Source of the DNA: Nomia melanderi
Taxonomy: Eukaryota > Arthropoda > Insecta > Hymenoptera > Halictidae
Direction of reading: 5' to 3'
Assembly (NCBI RefSeq): GCF_051020985.1
Contig: NC_135007.1
Coordinates: 5,957,501 to 6,021,500 of the forward strand
Length of the DNA stretch: 64,000 bases
The notes under the pieces are model-generated. The model was given only the letters and a program-made list of their open reading frames with translations. It did not search any database and had not been told where the DNA came from. Positions 23,201 to 35,070 of this stretch are shown one piece after another. Numbering within the stretch: the stretch's first letter is position 1; each line of letters opens with the position of its first letter. The translations under genes and the position numbers were made by a program.

Positions 23201-24932
23201 AGAAGGGGCTGCACATCCTTCGGCGCTGACTTGGTCGGCGACCGCTCGATCCCCATGTCGTATCTTCGCGTGAAAGGTAAACGAAGACCTCGATTAACGT
23301 GAGACGCACGAACCGTGGAAAAATTCGTGCGGAAGTGAATGGGAAAATATACGTTGGTCCGCGGATTGGCTACCTATCGGGGCTTCGAGTGTCTCCCGCG
23401 AGTTTTCTCCGGGAGTTTAATGAGGGCCGACCGATCGCTACATCGGGATGTAAATATTATCTTTCCCACGGATCGAGCCACCTCGACGTTCATAAATCAT
23501 TATGTATTTACGATGTGGGATAGAGCTAGGCGTACACCAACGTCCACGAGTCTAATGGAGAAAATACAACTCGACGCTGAGTGAATTCTTCGCGTATTCA
23601 ATAAACGGAATCGTTGAAAAGGTTGGAAGAAGTTTCTCTTTACGGTAGTTGTGAAAAAAGGTTCCCGTGAATCTTGGAAGGAGATATTTGCCCCGTCGTA
23701 AATCTGGTTCAATTAAATGTTGAAGTTAACTGACAGATCATTTTTATGCACGACGGTACTGTAAGTTGTATGTTGAGTTATTTCGTACATAAGTAGACTT
23801 TTAAAAAATCTGTTGAATCTTTAGATTATGTTTTAATTAATATCATGTCAATGTACGTAACTTTAACTTCCAGTCTTTTTCCAGATATAATTATTTATTG
23901 CTTCTTAATTTGTCACTTATCTATTGATTTTTTAATTTAAAAGCAATTTCCTCTTTAAAACTAAAAACAGTTTACTTATGCCGCGTACAACTGTAGAAAC
24001 ATTGAAACTCAGGAAAATCATTAAACACCAAATTGTACGTTACAGAGAATATATCATTTATCTAAATCCAATTTCTCGAAATTCGCCTATAAAAATGCGA
24101 ATTTACTAAAAAATCCGTGCCCTATCGTCATTACTTCAAATGTATAAATTAAAGATCATAACAGTACTAAAACATAACGTTATTTTTAAGTAACAAGTCC
24201 TAACACCCCACAAGATGTTGCACTCAATTATTTCAATAACATTGTCAACGTCACTTACATTTCAAACATCAAAAATCCGTTTTCTTTCTCTTTCTTCACT
24301 TCTACAAACTCAACAACAATCAAAATAAATAAACAGAAACCAATAAATTTCACAAATTCTATTTCAACCTCAAAAAAACTCGAATGTCCTTTCCTCCAAG
24401 CTAAAAGAATGAAAAACAATCTCTCGACATCTCGAAATCCATCTAAAACAAAACTCGCCAAACGTTTTTCCGGTGAACAAGAATATCGCGGTGAAATAGA
24501 ATTACGGATTACTCGAGGCCCGTGGGCAGCAGGGTGCGCGCGTTTGCGCGTTCTTCTCGCATTCCTCGTCGGATAGGGGGCCGCGTACCAAAGGAAGATA
24601 TCCGGGATACGAGGTTCCTCGATATGACACGCGCGGTTTTATGGAAACGTATCGTCTGGTCGAAGAAGCGGCGGTTTTCAATCGTGGCCTGACACTCACC
24701 TCCCGTCCTGGCTCTTGAACTTTCCCCCGACGTTCTCGACGTCCTCCATCTCGCCGGCGTCATCCCAGTGATTCGGACTGCCGACCCCGCCGAGCCATCC
24801 CTCGACCGTATTCCTGGCTGCCGCCAGGGCGATGTTCCTGGCGGTCTCATCCCTCGCGCACAAAGGCGCTAAAAATCTGCTAACGATCTCGACCTCGTCG
24901 CCCTTTGCGGAGCTGTTCGGGTCCCTGTACAT
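20234..24932 (-). CDS. Spliced protein-coding gene of unknown family, 5' part (three exons visible)
   Basis: Three exons join with consistent phase: 24932-24700 (77 codons plus 2 bases), 23263-22084 (1 base plus 393 codons) and 20299-20234 (22 codons), giving 493 residues. Donors are GTGAGT, GTGAGT and GTAAGT; the exon 3 acceptor is preceded by CTTTTTCAG. The start ATG at 24932 has an in-frame TAA 12 bases upstream. The protein has a 78-residue mixed N-terminus, a long disordered region rich in Ser, Asp, Glu and Arg, then a hydrophobic stretch (LSLVSLHLPVILRLS) followed by NCPFQNVRIKCAEILEMVK, which looks helical. Exon 3 adds DRGLPVPVPVFDGPSAFVP. No catalytic motif, signal peptide or clear membrane segment is seen. 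I do not recognise the family and give no function. Exon 3 ends at a good donor, so the gene continues toward lower coordinates; I could not place the next exon. Confidence 0.75.
20391..20463 (+). tRNA. tRNA-Lys (anticodon CTT)
   Basis: A 73-base gene that folds as a complete cloverleaf. The acceptor stem GCCCGGC pairs with GTTGGGC (with G-T pairs), the D arm is GCTCAGTCGGTAGAGC, and the anticodon stem TGAGA/TCTCA carries the loop CTCTTAA with CTT at 20424-20426. The T arm is GCGGGTTCGAGCCCCGC, so the A and B box promoters are intact; the discriminator base is G. There is no intron. A T9 run follows directly. The open frame reading through it is an artefact. It lies antisense in intron 2 of the unknown gene. 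Confidence 0.97.
20468..20476 (+). terminator. RNA polymerase III terminator of tRNA-Lys
   Basis: A run of nine T begins five bases after the tRNA ends, the usual polymerase III stop signal. Confidence 0.85.
21215..21374. repeat. Perfect 40-bp inverted repeat (hairpin) in intron 2
   Basis: The left arm 21215-21254 starts TCATAGTTTTAGTAAATTTT and ends GTACAGATGC. The right arm 21335-21374 is its exact reverse complement, with 40 of 40 matches. The spacer is 80 bases and contains an AAAGAAAGAAAG tract; a CTTTCTTTCTTT tract lies just outside the left arm, itself flanked by ATGACC/GGTCAT. The pattern fits an inverted duplication or template-switch scar. Within the gene's transcript it would form a 40-bp double-stranded stem. 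Confidence 0.9.
22084..23263 (-). CDS. Coding exon 2 (large disordered exon, 393 codons)
   Basis: This is the longest open frame in the window. The acceptor is ...TTTCACGCGAAG with a moderate pyrimidine tract, and the exon opens with A TAC GAC ATG. A start at the ATG at 23256 (MGIERSPTK) is possible, but the phase match to exon 1 favours read-through. The protein is charged and low in hydrophobics for about 340 residues, with Ser runs (SSSESERKY, SSSSERL) and many acidic clusters, then becomes hydrophobic and ordered at its end (KYLSLVSLHLPVILRL). The frame past 22084 runs into intron with the donor AAG|GTGAGT, so the residues translated after EILEMVK are not part of the protein. Confidence 0.8.
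23264..24699 (-). other. Intron 1 of the unknown gene
   Basis: This 1.4 kb AT-rich intron lies between exons 1 and 2, with donor GTGAGTG and acceptor GCGAAG. The part next to exon 2 (23300-23600) is CpG-richer and holds short overlapping open frames on both strands that look like composition effects. I see no other feature in it. Confidence 0.6.
24700..24932 (-). CDS. Coding exon 1 (N-terminus, 77 codons plus 2 bases)
   Basis: The frame starts at MYRDPNSSAKGDEVEIVSRF and runs to KFKSQDG plus AG, then the donor GTGAGTG. The in-frame TAA 12 bases before the ATG and the purine-rich, non-acceptor-like upstream sequence argue that this is the true start and not an internal exon. Residues 14-50 (EIVSRFLAPLC, then NIALAAARNTVEGWL) look helical. 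The split codon AG|A gives Arg when joined to exon 2, which supports the model. Confidence 0.7.
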
Positions 24933-25029
24933 CTCGTCTTGTTATATGGACTCGGATATTTTTCTCTTTTATATTTCTCTATATATTTCTTCGTTTCAAC
25001 ACACTCCTCTTATTCTTGGGTAGTGTCCC

Positions 25030-25860
25030 TCGCGGTAGCAAGGTTTGCCTGCCGACTGTAATTTAATCGGAACTAGCCGTTATGATACAACGCCAGCGAC
25101 TCGCGGGAGTCCCTCCCTTGTACCGCTCCCACTCTTCTTCGGGACGCAACGAATAAAACTGAAAAGATCGAAACAAAGTTGATCGTTAGAGAGATTACGT
25201 TGGCTGGCCGTAGATCACCCAACAATTTCGCGGCGAAAGAGATAACGACGAATCTCGCGGGCCTGGAGAACCCGATGGTTCGGAGATCGCGATCCGATCA
25301 ATCGACTGTTACGCACATTCCGGTTTTCGTCTCGTGGGCGGCTCGCGACTCGCGAACAAAGCGAAACAGCGGAAAAAGAGCTAGTCGGTACTATCCCCGT
25401 CGTAATTGCGGTCGTTTCGTCGCGTTTCGCCCGTGAGAATCGCTCGTAAAACTCGTTTCTCGAGGATTTTACTGTCGGTGCACCTCGCCGGTCGTTCCGG
25501 CCCGATAGAAAGTAGGCTGCGTCGGGTTGTAGGGCGACCGCGTTGCGATCTAGCGGCGTCCACGGATCGAGGAAAAAGAAAGCCAGCTATGGGATTGTGC
25601 AGAACGAACGCGGACCTTCGGAAGGAAACGATCGATCGATCGATCGATCGGCAGATTCGGAACTGTACGTTTATCCCTTACGGAAACCGACCGAGCCCGG
25701 TGATTTTATGGTTGTTCCTCTCGTGTCTGCACCTGCCCGTGCGTTCTAGCTGCTGGGTCTTGCTGTTGGTCGCGAGTGTTGCTGTTAAATCAACGGCGAC
25801 GCGTTACATTGTTCATTACATTGTAATGAGAGCGCCTCGCTGGTGAGTCCTCAGGATTCA
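25030..25860 (-). promoter_or_regulatory. CpG-rich block upstream of the unknown gene, likely promoter/5' UTR side
   Basis: This CpG-dense block lies just upstream of the first coding exon on the minus strand. It holds a (CGAT)n tract and several overlapping open frames on the plus strand (up to 146 codons), with no splice or family support; these fit a stop-poor CpG-rich region. The position suggests a promoter or untranslated first exon of the minus-strand gene. No TATA box or start site could be fixed. Confidence 0.4.
25629..25650. repeat. (CGAT)n microsatellite
   Basis: Five and a half uninterrupted CGAT units in the CpG-rich block upstream of the minus-strand gene. Confidence 0.9.
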
Positions 25861-27867
25861 GTTCCAGTTGGTGCGGGCTGTTCTTGGTTCCGTGTAATTC
25901 ACCGGCGTCGATTTAATCCATTGGACGTCTGTAAATAAACGGGGTTGGACTGTAAGAATAGCAGGTTTCGGGGAAGCATTAGTGGCGGAGTAAACAAAGG
26001 GACTAGGAACAATATTGTGAAATGACAAACTGCGATATTTTCTAGTTTTCAAAGTAAGATTTCAATTTAGAGACTCGGGAAATTGATTTGAAATTTAGAA
26101 CTATATAGAAATGATCTTTTCTAATCGTTTGTTTGCCGAAAATATGTGAATTCTTCTGCAAGCGGGATTTATGTTTTTGTTAGAAAACAGAGTTTGTTTA
26201 AGATGTAAAATGGTAGAGATGACTATTGTTAAAAAGTGTAATTCTTCTTTTTAACTTACTAATACCTATACGCAAAGGAGATCAGAAGAATATTTCCCTC
26301 CCAACGTTCGCATAATACACACTTTACTACGTTACTAAAATAAGAAACACAAGGTAATCATTAACTGTATGAAACGGTTAATATTCTTTTTAATAAGAAT
26401 CACGACAGATTATGTTAGCTGAGATGACTTAGTTCGTGATTGCAATTGCTATTGCCGCCAATAAACTTATTAAGAAATTTATAGCTATCGATCTTCGATT
26501 TTTAGTAGGTTATTAAATAACCGCCGTTAAAAATAGCCATAATCGTTTGTAACCTCGGAAAATAGATATAGCCCCAAGGATACTTCAATTTCATAAAAAT
26601 CTTTTAATATTTCTACTACAGTAATTGTTTTCCAAACTACCAACAGTTCTCTCTCCGATAACAGCCATTTTAACAATTTCTATTTGCAAAGAATATAACC
26701 TAAAATGCAAGACAGAAACATTCCCAAACCGTCGCCAAATATAATTCAGCAATATTTTAAAAAAGATCTGTTCGATTTAATCTGTTCGATGCGAGCATAA
26801 ATCCTCCTTCGATTCCGTTCAATCGTTCCAAACCAGTTGATGATTCTTTTTCAACAGATTTGCCGTTCGCGAAGATACGACCGCGTAAAATCTCGGCGAG
26901 GGCAAGGAGGGAACAAAACGGAACGGGCGAGCGCTCCCATTATCGATCACTCCCTTATTGAATTTCCATTCAACCCAGGCTTTAATCGATCAACTTAATA
27001 TTGCTCGCTGGCAACGTAACCAAAAGCTAATAGGTGAAGCACTACTCCACGGCGTAGCGTGGCGTGGCACGGAATCAGCACGGCGCACCGCGGCGAACGG
27101 ATTATCGCCGATCGAACATTACGCAACAAACAATTGAAAGTCAGTAACTATGGTCAGGCGTTCTGAACTTTAACGTAATCAGCGCGACGAGCCTCCGGCC
27201 ACCGATAATTCCAGCTCGAATCCCAATAAATCAATGAAGCGATCTTTGTCGGTCCGTTTCTCCCTCGATCGATACCCCTTCGCGACGCGGACGTCGATCG
27301 ATCCAGCTTCCGGCAGACCAGGACCGCGAGAAAACAAATTCGATTGTACCGGGTGGCTCGGTCTGGAAATAGAAATGGGCCATTATCGGGCCGCTTACGC
27401 AATTAGCCTTACGATGTCAGGCTGCGGCAGTCTTCTCTCTCATTGATTGATCGACCCCCGCGAGAGAAGGCCTAGGTCAAGGCTGCCGGGGTCAGGAAAT
27501 AAGAGAGGTCGCGTGAACGGTGCAACTTATCGAAGCGGGGAACGCGTTGGAGGAGGTTAACGGGTAGAACGAGAGGGAGGGGGGGGGCTGGGAGAACTGA
27601 CGAGGGAGAGAGGCTCAGCCATCCAGTATCTTCAAGAGGATAAAACGGGGTGCATTCGCACGCTTGAACGAGGGAGGAAGCATCGATTTCTTTTTCTCGA
27701 CGTCGCGCTGGATTCTAACCGGTCGTCAAACCGTCGTTTTAACGCTGGAATGACCGAGCAGTCGAATCAAGTGGTTTATTAGTGTAGTAATATTGTAAGG
27801 CCGGGGGAACATTTTGTGGAAAATAAACGCCTTTTATCTATGATTTTTAGCATAACTTAGGATATTT
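25861..27867. other. Non-coding stretch with a CpG-rich block
   Basis: AT-rich to about 26850, then CpG-rich to about 27740, with a purine-rich part near 27560-27620 including a G9 run. Short open frames only (82 and 70 codons, overlapping on opposite strands). No gene supported. Confidence 0.45.
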
Positions 27868-28332
27868 TTAACCCCTCGATTTACGATACCGTGTCAGGTT
27901 GCTGACGAAAATTATAACAAAATTACCAAACAGATCGAAATAACTCATTCTTGATTTCTTCGTTTTGCAATTATTAAGAAGATAACGGATGTTTCTCTGC
28001 GAAATTATTCAAGAAATTGATTTAACAATACGCCAACTGAATTGTAAATCAATTAAAGTCTCAATAGATGCACTCATGGAGTTTCTATAGAAAAATTTCA
28101 AAAAGTCAATTTAACTGCTTGGTAGTTTTAGTGTTAAACTGAATTTGAAAATTCTAAGTGTTATTTATTTTTTTTCAACATAACCTAAATACTACTTTTC
28201 TACTATCAATCGTTAACCTCATGAGTAGACACAGAATAAGTGTCAACAGTTTTTCTTTCTTTAATAAATTATTAACGATAAAATACTTGTATCGATCATA
28301 GTTGAGAAATAAATTATAGGGCAAGGGGTTAA
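27868..28332. mobile_element. TTAA-type MITE, family B (copy 3) with nested insertion
   Basis: Starts TTAACCCCTCGATTTACGAT and ends AGGGCAAGGGGTTAA. The right part (CGATCATAGTTGAGAAATAA) is the best-preserved family B end in the window. It is longer than copy 2 because a family D element sits inside at about 27914-28137. Confidence 0.75.
27914..28137. mobile_element. TTAA-type MITE, family D, nested in the family B element
   Basis: The left part ATAACAAAATTACCAAACAG is a decayed form of the family D start (TTAACACTAAAACTACC); the right end reads GGTAGTTTTAGTGTTAA. Its length of about 224 bp equals that of the intact D copy at 47660-47884. Confidence 0.6.
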
Positions 28333-31300
28333 GAAACATGAATGCGAGAATGAATGCGAACGAAGGGTAATAAAAGAGGATAGCCTAACGATCGAAGAAA
28401 AGTGCACTGCACAAAGTCACAGGCTCAAGGTTTCCAGATAGGGAGGCTGTGCAGGGAAAGTCGTGCGTTAGTCTTCGTGGCAGTAAGTTATGTGTTGTTT
28501 TAGTCGTGTGTCTCTATTATCTAGTTCCTTATATTTAAACATTATTTGTTTTATTATTAATAAAGGTAGTTATTTATTACAGTTTTGTATATTCCTGTAC
28601 ATTATTCCCGATCCGCACATTTATCGAGACTATATATACGATACTAATCAATTAATTGGGTTTAGTGAGACTTTAATGAGTGTTTACGCATAGAAGCTTT
28701 TAAAATGCATATATTTGGTTTTTGTAATATTAAATCAACCGTTTCTGTTTATATGAAAGGTACGATAAATCACCTTTCTACGGTTTATTATGCGCGTGAG
28801 TTTAAACTGTACGATTGATTAACTCCGAACTTACTCAGCCCTCTTACTCGAACTTACGCAACTATTATAGGCAATTTCGCAAACAGTTTATTTATTACAG
28901 CTATTTATTTATTTCACTAATTGAGCGGTAGATTTTAACTGAAAGGTGCACAGCAGAAAAAGGTCAGAAGCCATCCAGCAAGGGATACAAGAACAAATGA
29001 AAAGTCGTAGCGGTTTCACAAACATTCTGTAGCGGTCACGATTTAACATCTCAAAACATCGTTCGATCCAAAAAAAGAACGACATACTCGAAACACCTCT
29101 TCTCGCGCGAAGAAGTAAATAGGTATTAATAACTACCGCGGAAATATCACAGAAGAACGCAGGGGCACGAGTCTCAGGTGCACAATGACCGGCAACAAGA
29201 AACCGTATTAACGTATGTTTGTTTCATTACACCATGGCAATTTCCTCGATAATTAACAGAAAGTCAACGTACTCGGAGTGCCGCGGGCGTTAAGCATTGG
29301 TTTGTGCGCGGGCGCACGCGTGGTATAGATTACTATGGAAAATTGAGAATTGTAATGACAACAACGAGAGTTGTTCGGTTGCGTGGAATTAAATAAAACA
29401 CGCGCGATAAAGGTGAACAACAACGAATGCAAGGAAATAATTGTGGCGTAATGCCGCTGCCGCAATTACGAACTGCCGACACTGCAGCCGGTGCTGTGCA
29501 CGCTCATGTAAATCTAATCTCCGGCACAGTAAAAATTAATAGACCGTGGGTAGAAAAGTAACAAATGAAACAAGACAGAAGAAAGAGCGAGTAAGGTGGG
29601 GGGGGGGGGGGGGGGGCGAGGCGTGGTAAGAATGGTTGTAGCAGGTTTGTGCAACAAGCTATGAAGGCTCTAAAGAAGCAACGTTCTGCTGGCCGCGGCC
29701 GGTCTTTAATAGATAAGACGCGCGAGTTTACAACAAAGCTGAATTGCGCAAATCTTCGCGCTCCGGCAATGCCATTAGACGGCAATAAAGAGCTCCCGAG
29801 TGGAAAGAATTCGATCCCACGCACACCGAAACACGCCCGTAACATTTTCCTATTGCGTAAACACTGAAAACGCCCATGGCGGCGAGTTTTTTTGGCGAAC
29901 CGCGCGTTTGGGGGATGACTTGATAGTTAGCGGGACGACACAGGAGTAAGAGACGTCTTTCGCTGAATGTTCTGTATATAATTTTGACTAGTCACGTGTA
30001 ATTGTATTGACGAATAACAAACTAGCATAGAAAATAAGATCAGAATAAATAAAAACTGACTGAACAGACTCGCATTCACCAGCCTAACTACCAAGTGATC
30101 TCAGAGATTTACTTCAAACCGTAAATAATGTCCGTTTCTTTCGCACCTTGTGAAGTCTCTCTAGCCTTTGTTCTATCCTAGGAAACTACACGGAAGCATT
30201 CCCGAAACGAATCGATTCGCAATCCTTGATACGGGAAATTAAAACCAATCATCGGTTTTTTAATAACACGTTCCCATGTCCGTGGTAACGCCACGCTGCA
30301 ACGTGTGAGTACCTGCATGCAGTTGTGCGAGCTGCGTCCGTCAAATTCGACGTTTATGATCACAGTAGAGAGACAGTGTAACGTTGACCTATCAGCACGG
30401 ACGTTGACTTTTGAACATAACGTGTCTTATGTCTTCATTTAAATTTGACGACAGGAATATCAAATGTATATTTGTTTTTAAAGAATTCATATTTTTCTTT
30501 GTTATATTGGATCCTAACTGCAATGGGAATTATAAATGGAATTTGGTAAATATAAATATTGTGTATATGAAAATAATTAAAAATAAATGATCGTTAAACG
30601 AAATCTCCATCGATCGTTCTACAACGGTACCTTTACTCTTCAACCATGTCGTTGCTAAAAATGCCTGTAGTTACCCGTCACATCAGTCAACTCCGGTTAA
30701 CCATAACAGCACAGCTTGCCATCCCCAGGCTATCGGGCATGGCTTTGTTCCATCGTACAATATGTACATACGTACTACGTATATACCTTGCCATCTGCAT
30801 AAATAACGACACGGAATTCATCAACAGAACAACGGTTTAAAAGTACATTACAAATGGAGTAGCGAACCAATTAAAGCAATGAATATCGAGATTCTAATAT
30901 CTGAAACTGAAGAACATCTGATGTGACGTTTCAAGGCTCGTTCAAGGCTCTGAAGCATTCCAAAACAGTTAAGAAACTTTAACCTAGCTTCATTAAATCA
31001 AAGCTAACTTCAAATCGTATAACACGCACCTGGTAGCAACCTCGAACAATTCACAGAGCACAACCAATATTTCTCCTCCCCACCGCGTTTCCAAAATTAC
31101 AATTTACGCGTGATCCATCTTGTTCGCGCCATTTATTAACACGAGAAGCATCACAGTTACGGATGACAAAACGAACGCTCGCGCGACTGCAACTACGGCG
31201 TCCATCAAAAACGACGTCCGTGTAACGTCCGTTATTTAAACGCACGTGTCACTGCACTCTAATCGACGAGCCAGAACGACCGGCGAGCAACATACTAAAA

Positions 31301-32539
31301 AATTTCGTTGTTTCCTTTAAGTTACAGCTTTTTTGCCTGGTTGAAGAATTTCCTTCCGACGGCAGGATACGATAAGAGTGTCGAAAAAGGGGGAAAGATG
31401 TGTAGGCGAGGAAGAAATTCGACAGTCACGGTGGCGGAGCGCAGCGAGAGCAGCGTTACACACTTCACAATGCACCGTGTGGCATAACGGGGCGAGGTTT
31501 ATCGCCGTGGGGAACAAAAGAAACCGGAGGAAGAAAGGACGCAAAACGGCGTTTCAGCGTTTTCAGCGTTTCTTCGCGGCGATCTCCGGCAGCGATCTAA
31601 ATATTTATAATTCCCCAAAGCCTAACCCTTCCTCGGCGTTCGCGCCGCCATGAATTATTAATGTCATGCCGTGCTACCGTATGCCGGTGCACGTTGCCGT
31701 GCATTCCTGATACGTGTACTTTGTCTCCGAGATGGAAGGATGGTCAGAGCACCGTGGATCCTTCAACCAAAGGACCGTTCATCCCTCTCGTGTCGAGCAC
31801 ACAAAATAATTAAATAAAATCGGATTGAATTCCAATAAATAGAAAATCGATAAATCGTGATACATCAAGCTGTTCCTCCAGTGCTCAATCGTTATAACGA
31901 CTAAATACAATTAAAACAAATCGTAATAAATCGAAGGATCGTTTGTTCTTCTTGTGTTCAACTTCCGAAATAAGTCGAACGAATAACAATGAAAGAAAAC
32001 TAAAATACATCGAAATAAATCAGAGAATTCTTTATTTCCTTGTGTCTAATGTCGAAAACAATTCAACAAAATCCAGATAAATCGTACCAAATTGAAAGAT
32101 TATTCCTTTTATACTCAACGCCCAACGAAAAAAAATCAAAATAAATCGAACCGTTTGCACTACTACTTTTACATTCAAGGTTTCGCGAAACTGGATAAGG
32201 GAACGTGTTCGTGAACGCTATAAGTAAACCGCGGATGTTTGCGCGGATGCTCACATTCGCGGAACGCCTTACGAGACCCAGGATCAAAGAAAGAAATGTA
32301 TGGCCAGTTAACGGGTTTATTTAGATGGCACTAAATTAAAAGTTTTATTCGTATCTACTATACACAACTTTTTTGCTTGGCCATGTTTCATACGATTGCG
32401 TGTGGTTGTTACATACGCCGCGATTCGCCGGTGAATTTTGTGGGGTCATAAATTCCATTACGTTCGTACGCGACAGTTTAACGGAACATTGATTAATGTG
32501 AAATTAATCAGGAAAGTCTATGTGAAATGGCTGAAGAAT
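28333..32539. other. Non-coding stretch
   Basis: Mixed composition, with CpG-richer parts at 29100-29900, 30160-30400 and 31020-31800. The open frames reach 113 codons and overlap on both strands; none has a domain or splice support. A poly-G tract is listed apart. Confidence 0.45.
29598..29616 (+). repeat. Poly-G tract (19 G)
   Basis: A run of 19 G follows GTAAGGT. The length may be unstable in vivo or in assembly. Confidence 0.85.
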
Positions 32540-32674
32540 ATGACAATATATAAAATTGCAATGTATAAAATGACAATGTATAATATGACAATGTATAAAA
32601 TGAAAATATACAAAATACTAATATATAAAATGATAATATATAAAATGAGAATATATGAAATGGAAACATGTATA
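32540..32674 (+). repeat. 15-bp minisatellite, nine units
   Basis: Nine tandem units of consensus ATGACAATGTATAAA from 32540 to 32674, with substitutions but no length change. Because the unit is a multiple of three, an 80-codon frame reads through it as repeats of M-T-M-Y-K. The frame has no other coding support, so this is a satellite and not a called gene. Confidence 0.85.
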
Positions 32675-34859
32675 TTTTGAAACTTTATAAACAACTTTAG
32701 TTCTATAACGTAACAACGTATATCTGAAAATATATGAAAATGAACCCCTCGTATTATTTAAATATTTCGTGATTTTTTCCATTTCTAATTAAACTTTGAA
32801 CTAATTAAACTATTTAAACATATTGCAACGTCTCACATTTCTAATTAAACTTGAAATACAACCTGGCATAATTCCATGATTCATTCTATACTTCTTCTAA
32901 AACTGGTTCATAATTCATAAATTCTAGTTTATATAAAAATAACACTTAACAAGAGAAGTTACAAAAAATGCAAATCTTTCACGAAAACTTCATTAAGCAT
33001 TCACGTGTCAAGAGTTGAAAAATTGTTCAATGCAAAAAATGAGTGTTCTATTTTTCATACAATGTATGCAAATGATATTTGATGACTTTTCCGATTGCTG
33101 TGTCTTGTACGGCTCTCGACCGTGGTGATGGGGATTTGTTGCTAAAAATTCTGCTGCAGTGTTCGTAGACCTTGATGACTCATCCACGCGCTCGGTCTTC
33201 CAAGGTACAGAACAATGGTAAAAGCGCATAAAATTTGCAACCTAGTTATAAGTGCGACACGTGGATATTGCATATACCCGCGCAGCCTCGTTTATAACTC
33301 ATCGGGTAGATATATCAGTTCCAGGTAGAACAAAAACAACTTAACGTTATGAAACTGTACATATAATCATATCCATACATATTCATCAATTCTTTGTGTT
33401 GCAAAGAAAATATAAATTTCATTGTGCACAGTAAATGATCTTGACTATCTTTTTAGTCCGCGTGTTTACTTCGAACGGAATTGAAATTCAAATTAACCAC
33501 CGCAGAATTTTTTAAATATTTTCTTGCATATTTCATTCTAAACTTTTCGGAAGAAAATCGGCGCACGTTTTTAAGTTTCTTATTTTATCAGTAACTACTA
33601 TTTTCTATTTTAATTAAAACAGATTGGCTGCAAAGCTTTCGCAGAATTCGGAAATTACTATAAATTTTCCTGCGTCAAAAATAATTCTGAATAGCATCTG
33701 ATGATTATTTACAGACACCCATAAGACAGCCATAAAATAATCTAATAAAATTGCTCCCGCGAACTCGTACCCGCATAATAATTAACATTTTCTTTAAAAG
33801 AATTACAGCCCGGTGAATCACGGGACGATAACGATGCCGAGACGCACTCGTAAATTTTATTCATCTCCATCGTCGACTGATTCTCAGTTTCCTTATTTAT
33901 TCACCTAGAAACTCCAGCGTTCCATAATATATAGTAACATCCGCAGGAATGTAAATTAAATTATAATTGTACTTGCCGGGAGATAAATCGTTTCAGATCC
34001 TTATCATTCCCGCTCACCATCGCCAACAAGATTAACCAGATTAACAAGTTGCGCTGATCAAGTTTTAAATCACAGATACGAATATGCCCATAATTTCTAC
34101 CACTGACACTTAATACACAAAAAGACGAGCGAACAGCCGCGGGCTTTATATTCATACATATAAGTATTATCTATATATACATCGACGTACAAATATCAAA
34201 ACTGATGATCATTAGCGTATACAGCAAATTTCCTAGCAATTAACCTTAAAAGATTAAGATAAACATGAAAACCCCGTTCACCGCGGACCTACTTAATGTC
34301 CGTAATCGCAGACGTTACTCCGTCACCGATAAATATTATCGACTTAAACGTAATAACGTCCGCTTTAAAGATGCCGATTATATAATTCTAATTAGTACAA
34401 ATTAGTGTTATTTACAACGTAAATGAACTCACCGAAATAAAACGAGATTCATACGCGTCGTTGGAATTTCGATACCTCCTCCCCTGTTTTGTGGCGGTCC
34501 CCTCCGATCTCTCATAATTATTATTATTTTTATTAATCGGCCGTTCGGTATCTCCGTCACGCGTAATGACCGCGGCATCGCACATAGGGAATTATCGCCA
34601 GTGACCATGAGTATCTCGGCGAACCATACTGCTGCTGCTGCTGCAGTTCGTCGTGATGCAACGAGAAAATGCAATTTCTCCGATCGCATATTTATAAACT
34701 GGCCGACCGACCGATACACGCCACAACGATGGAGGGAACGTTTCGACACGACGCGTTAAGGTACGCGTACATTTGAGAGTGAAACTATTGCGAGTTGCTT
34801 CCGAGAACATATTTCGCAAGTAGAGCGACTATCTAACAACGAAAGCGTTGTCGAACTCG
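32675..34859. other. Non-coding stretch
   Basis: AT-rich with short unsupported frames. A short (CTG)5 run lies near 34629 in a CpG-richer part (34420-34850). Confidence 0.45.
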
Positions 34860-35070
34860 TTAATCCTTTACCTTATAATGTCGTGTCAAACTCGCAACAA
34901 AGGTTGCGGACTATGATTTTTCAAATACAATTTTGCTGTTGTCAATTATTGATCTTTGAAGTAGGGACTTAGAAATTGCATGGTATTCTTTTGTATTTCC
35001 AGTAAATTGTTAATAACAAGATAATTTTAATGAGCGTAATTGTATATGAAATCATAGGGCACGGGCTTGC
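34860..35070. mobile_element. TTAA-type MITE, family B (copy 4)
   Basis: Starts TTAATCCTTTACCTTATAAT then GTCGTGTCAAACTCGC. The right end ATAGGGCACGGGCTTG is a mutated form of AGGGCAAGGGGTTAA. Confidence 0.6.

Noticed and set aside
25406..25846. 146-codon plus-strand open frame
   Set aside because: Lies in the CpG-rich upstream block of the minus-strand gene and runs through a CGAT microsatellite; no domain.
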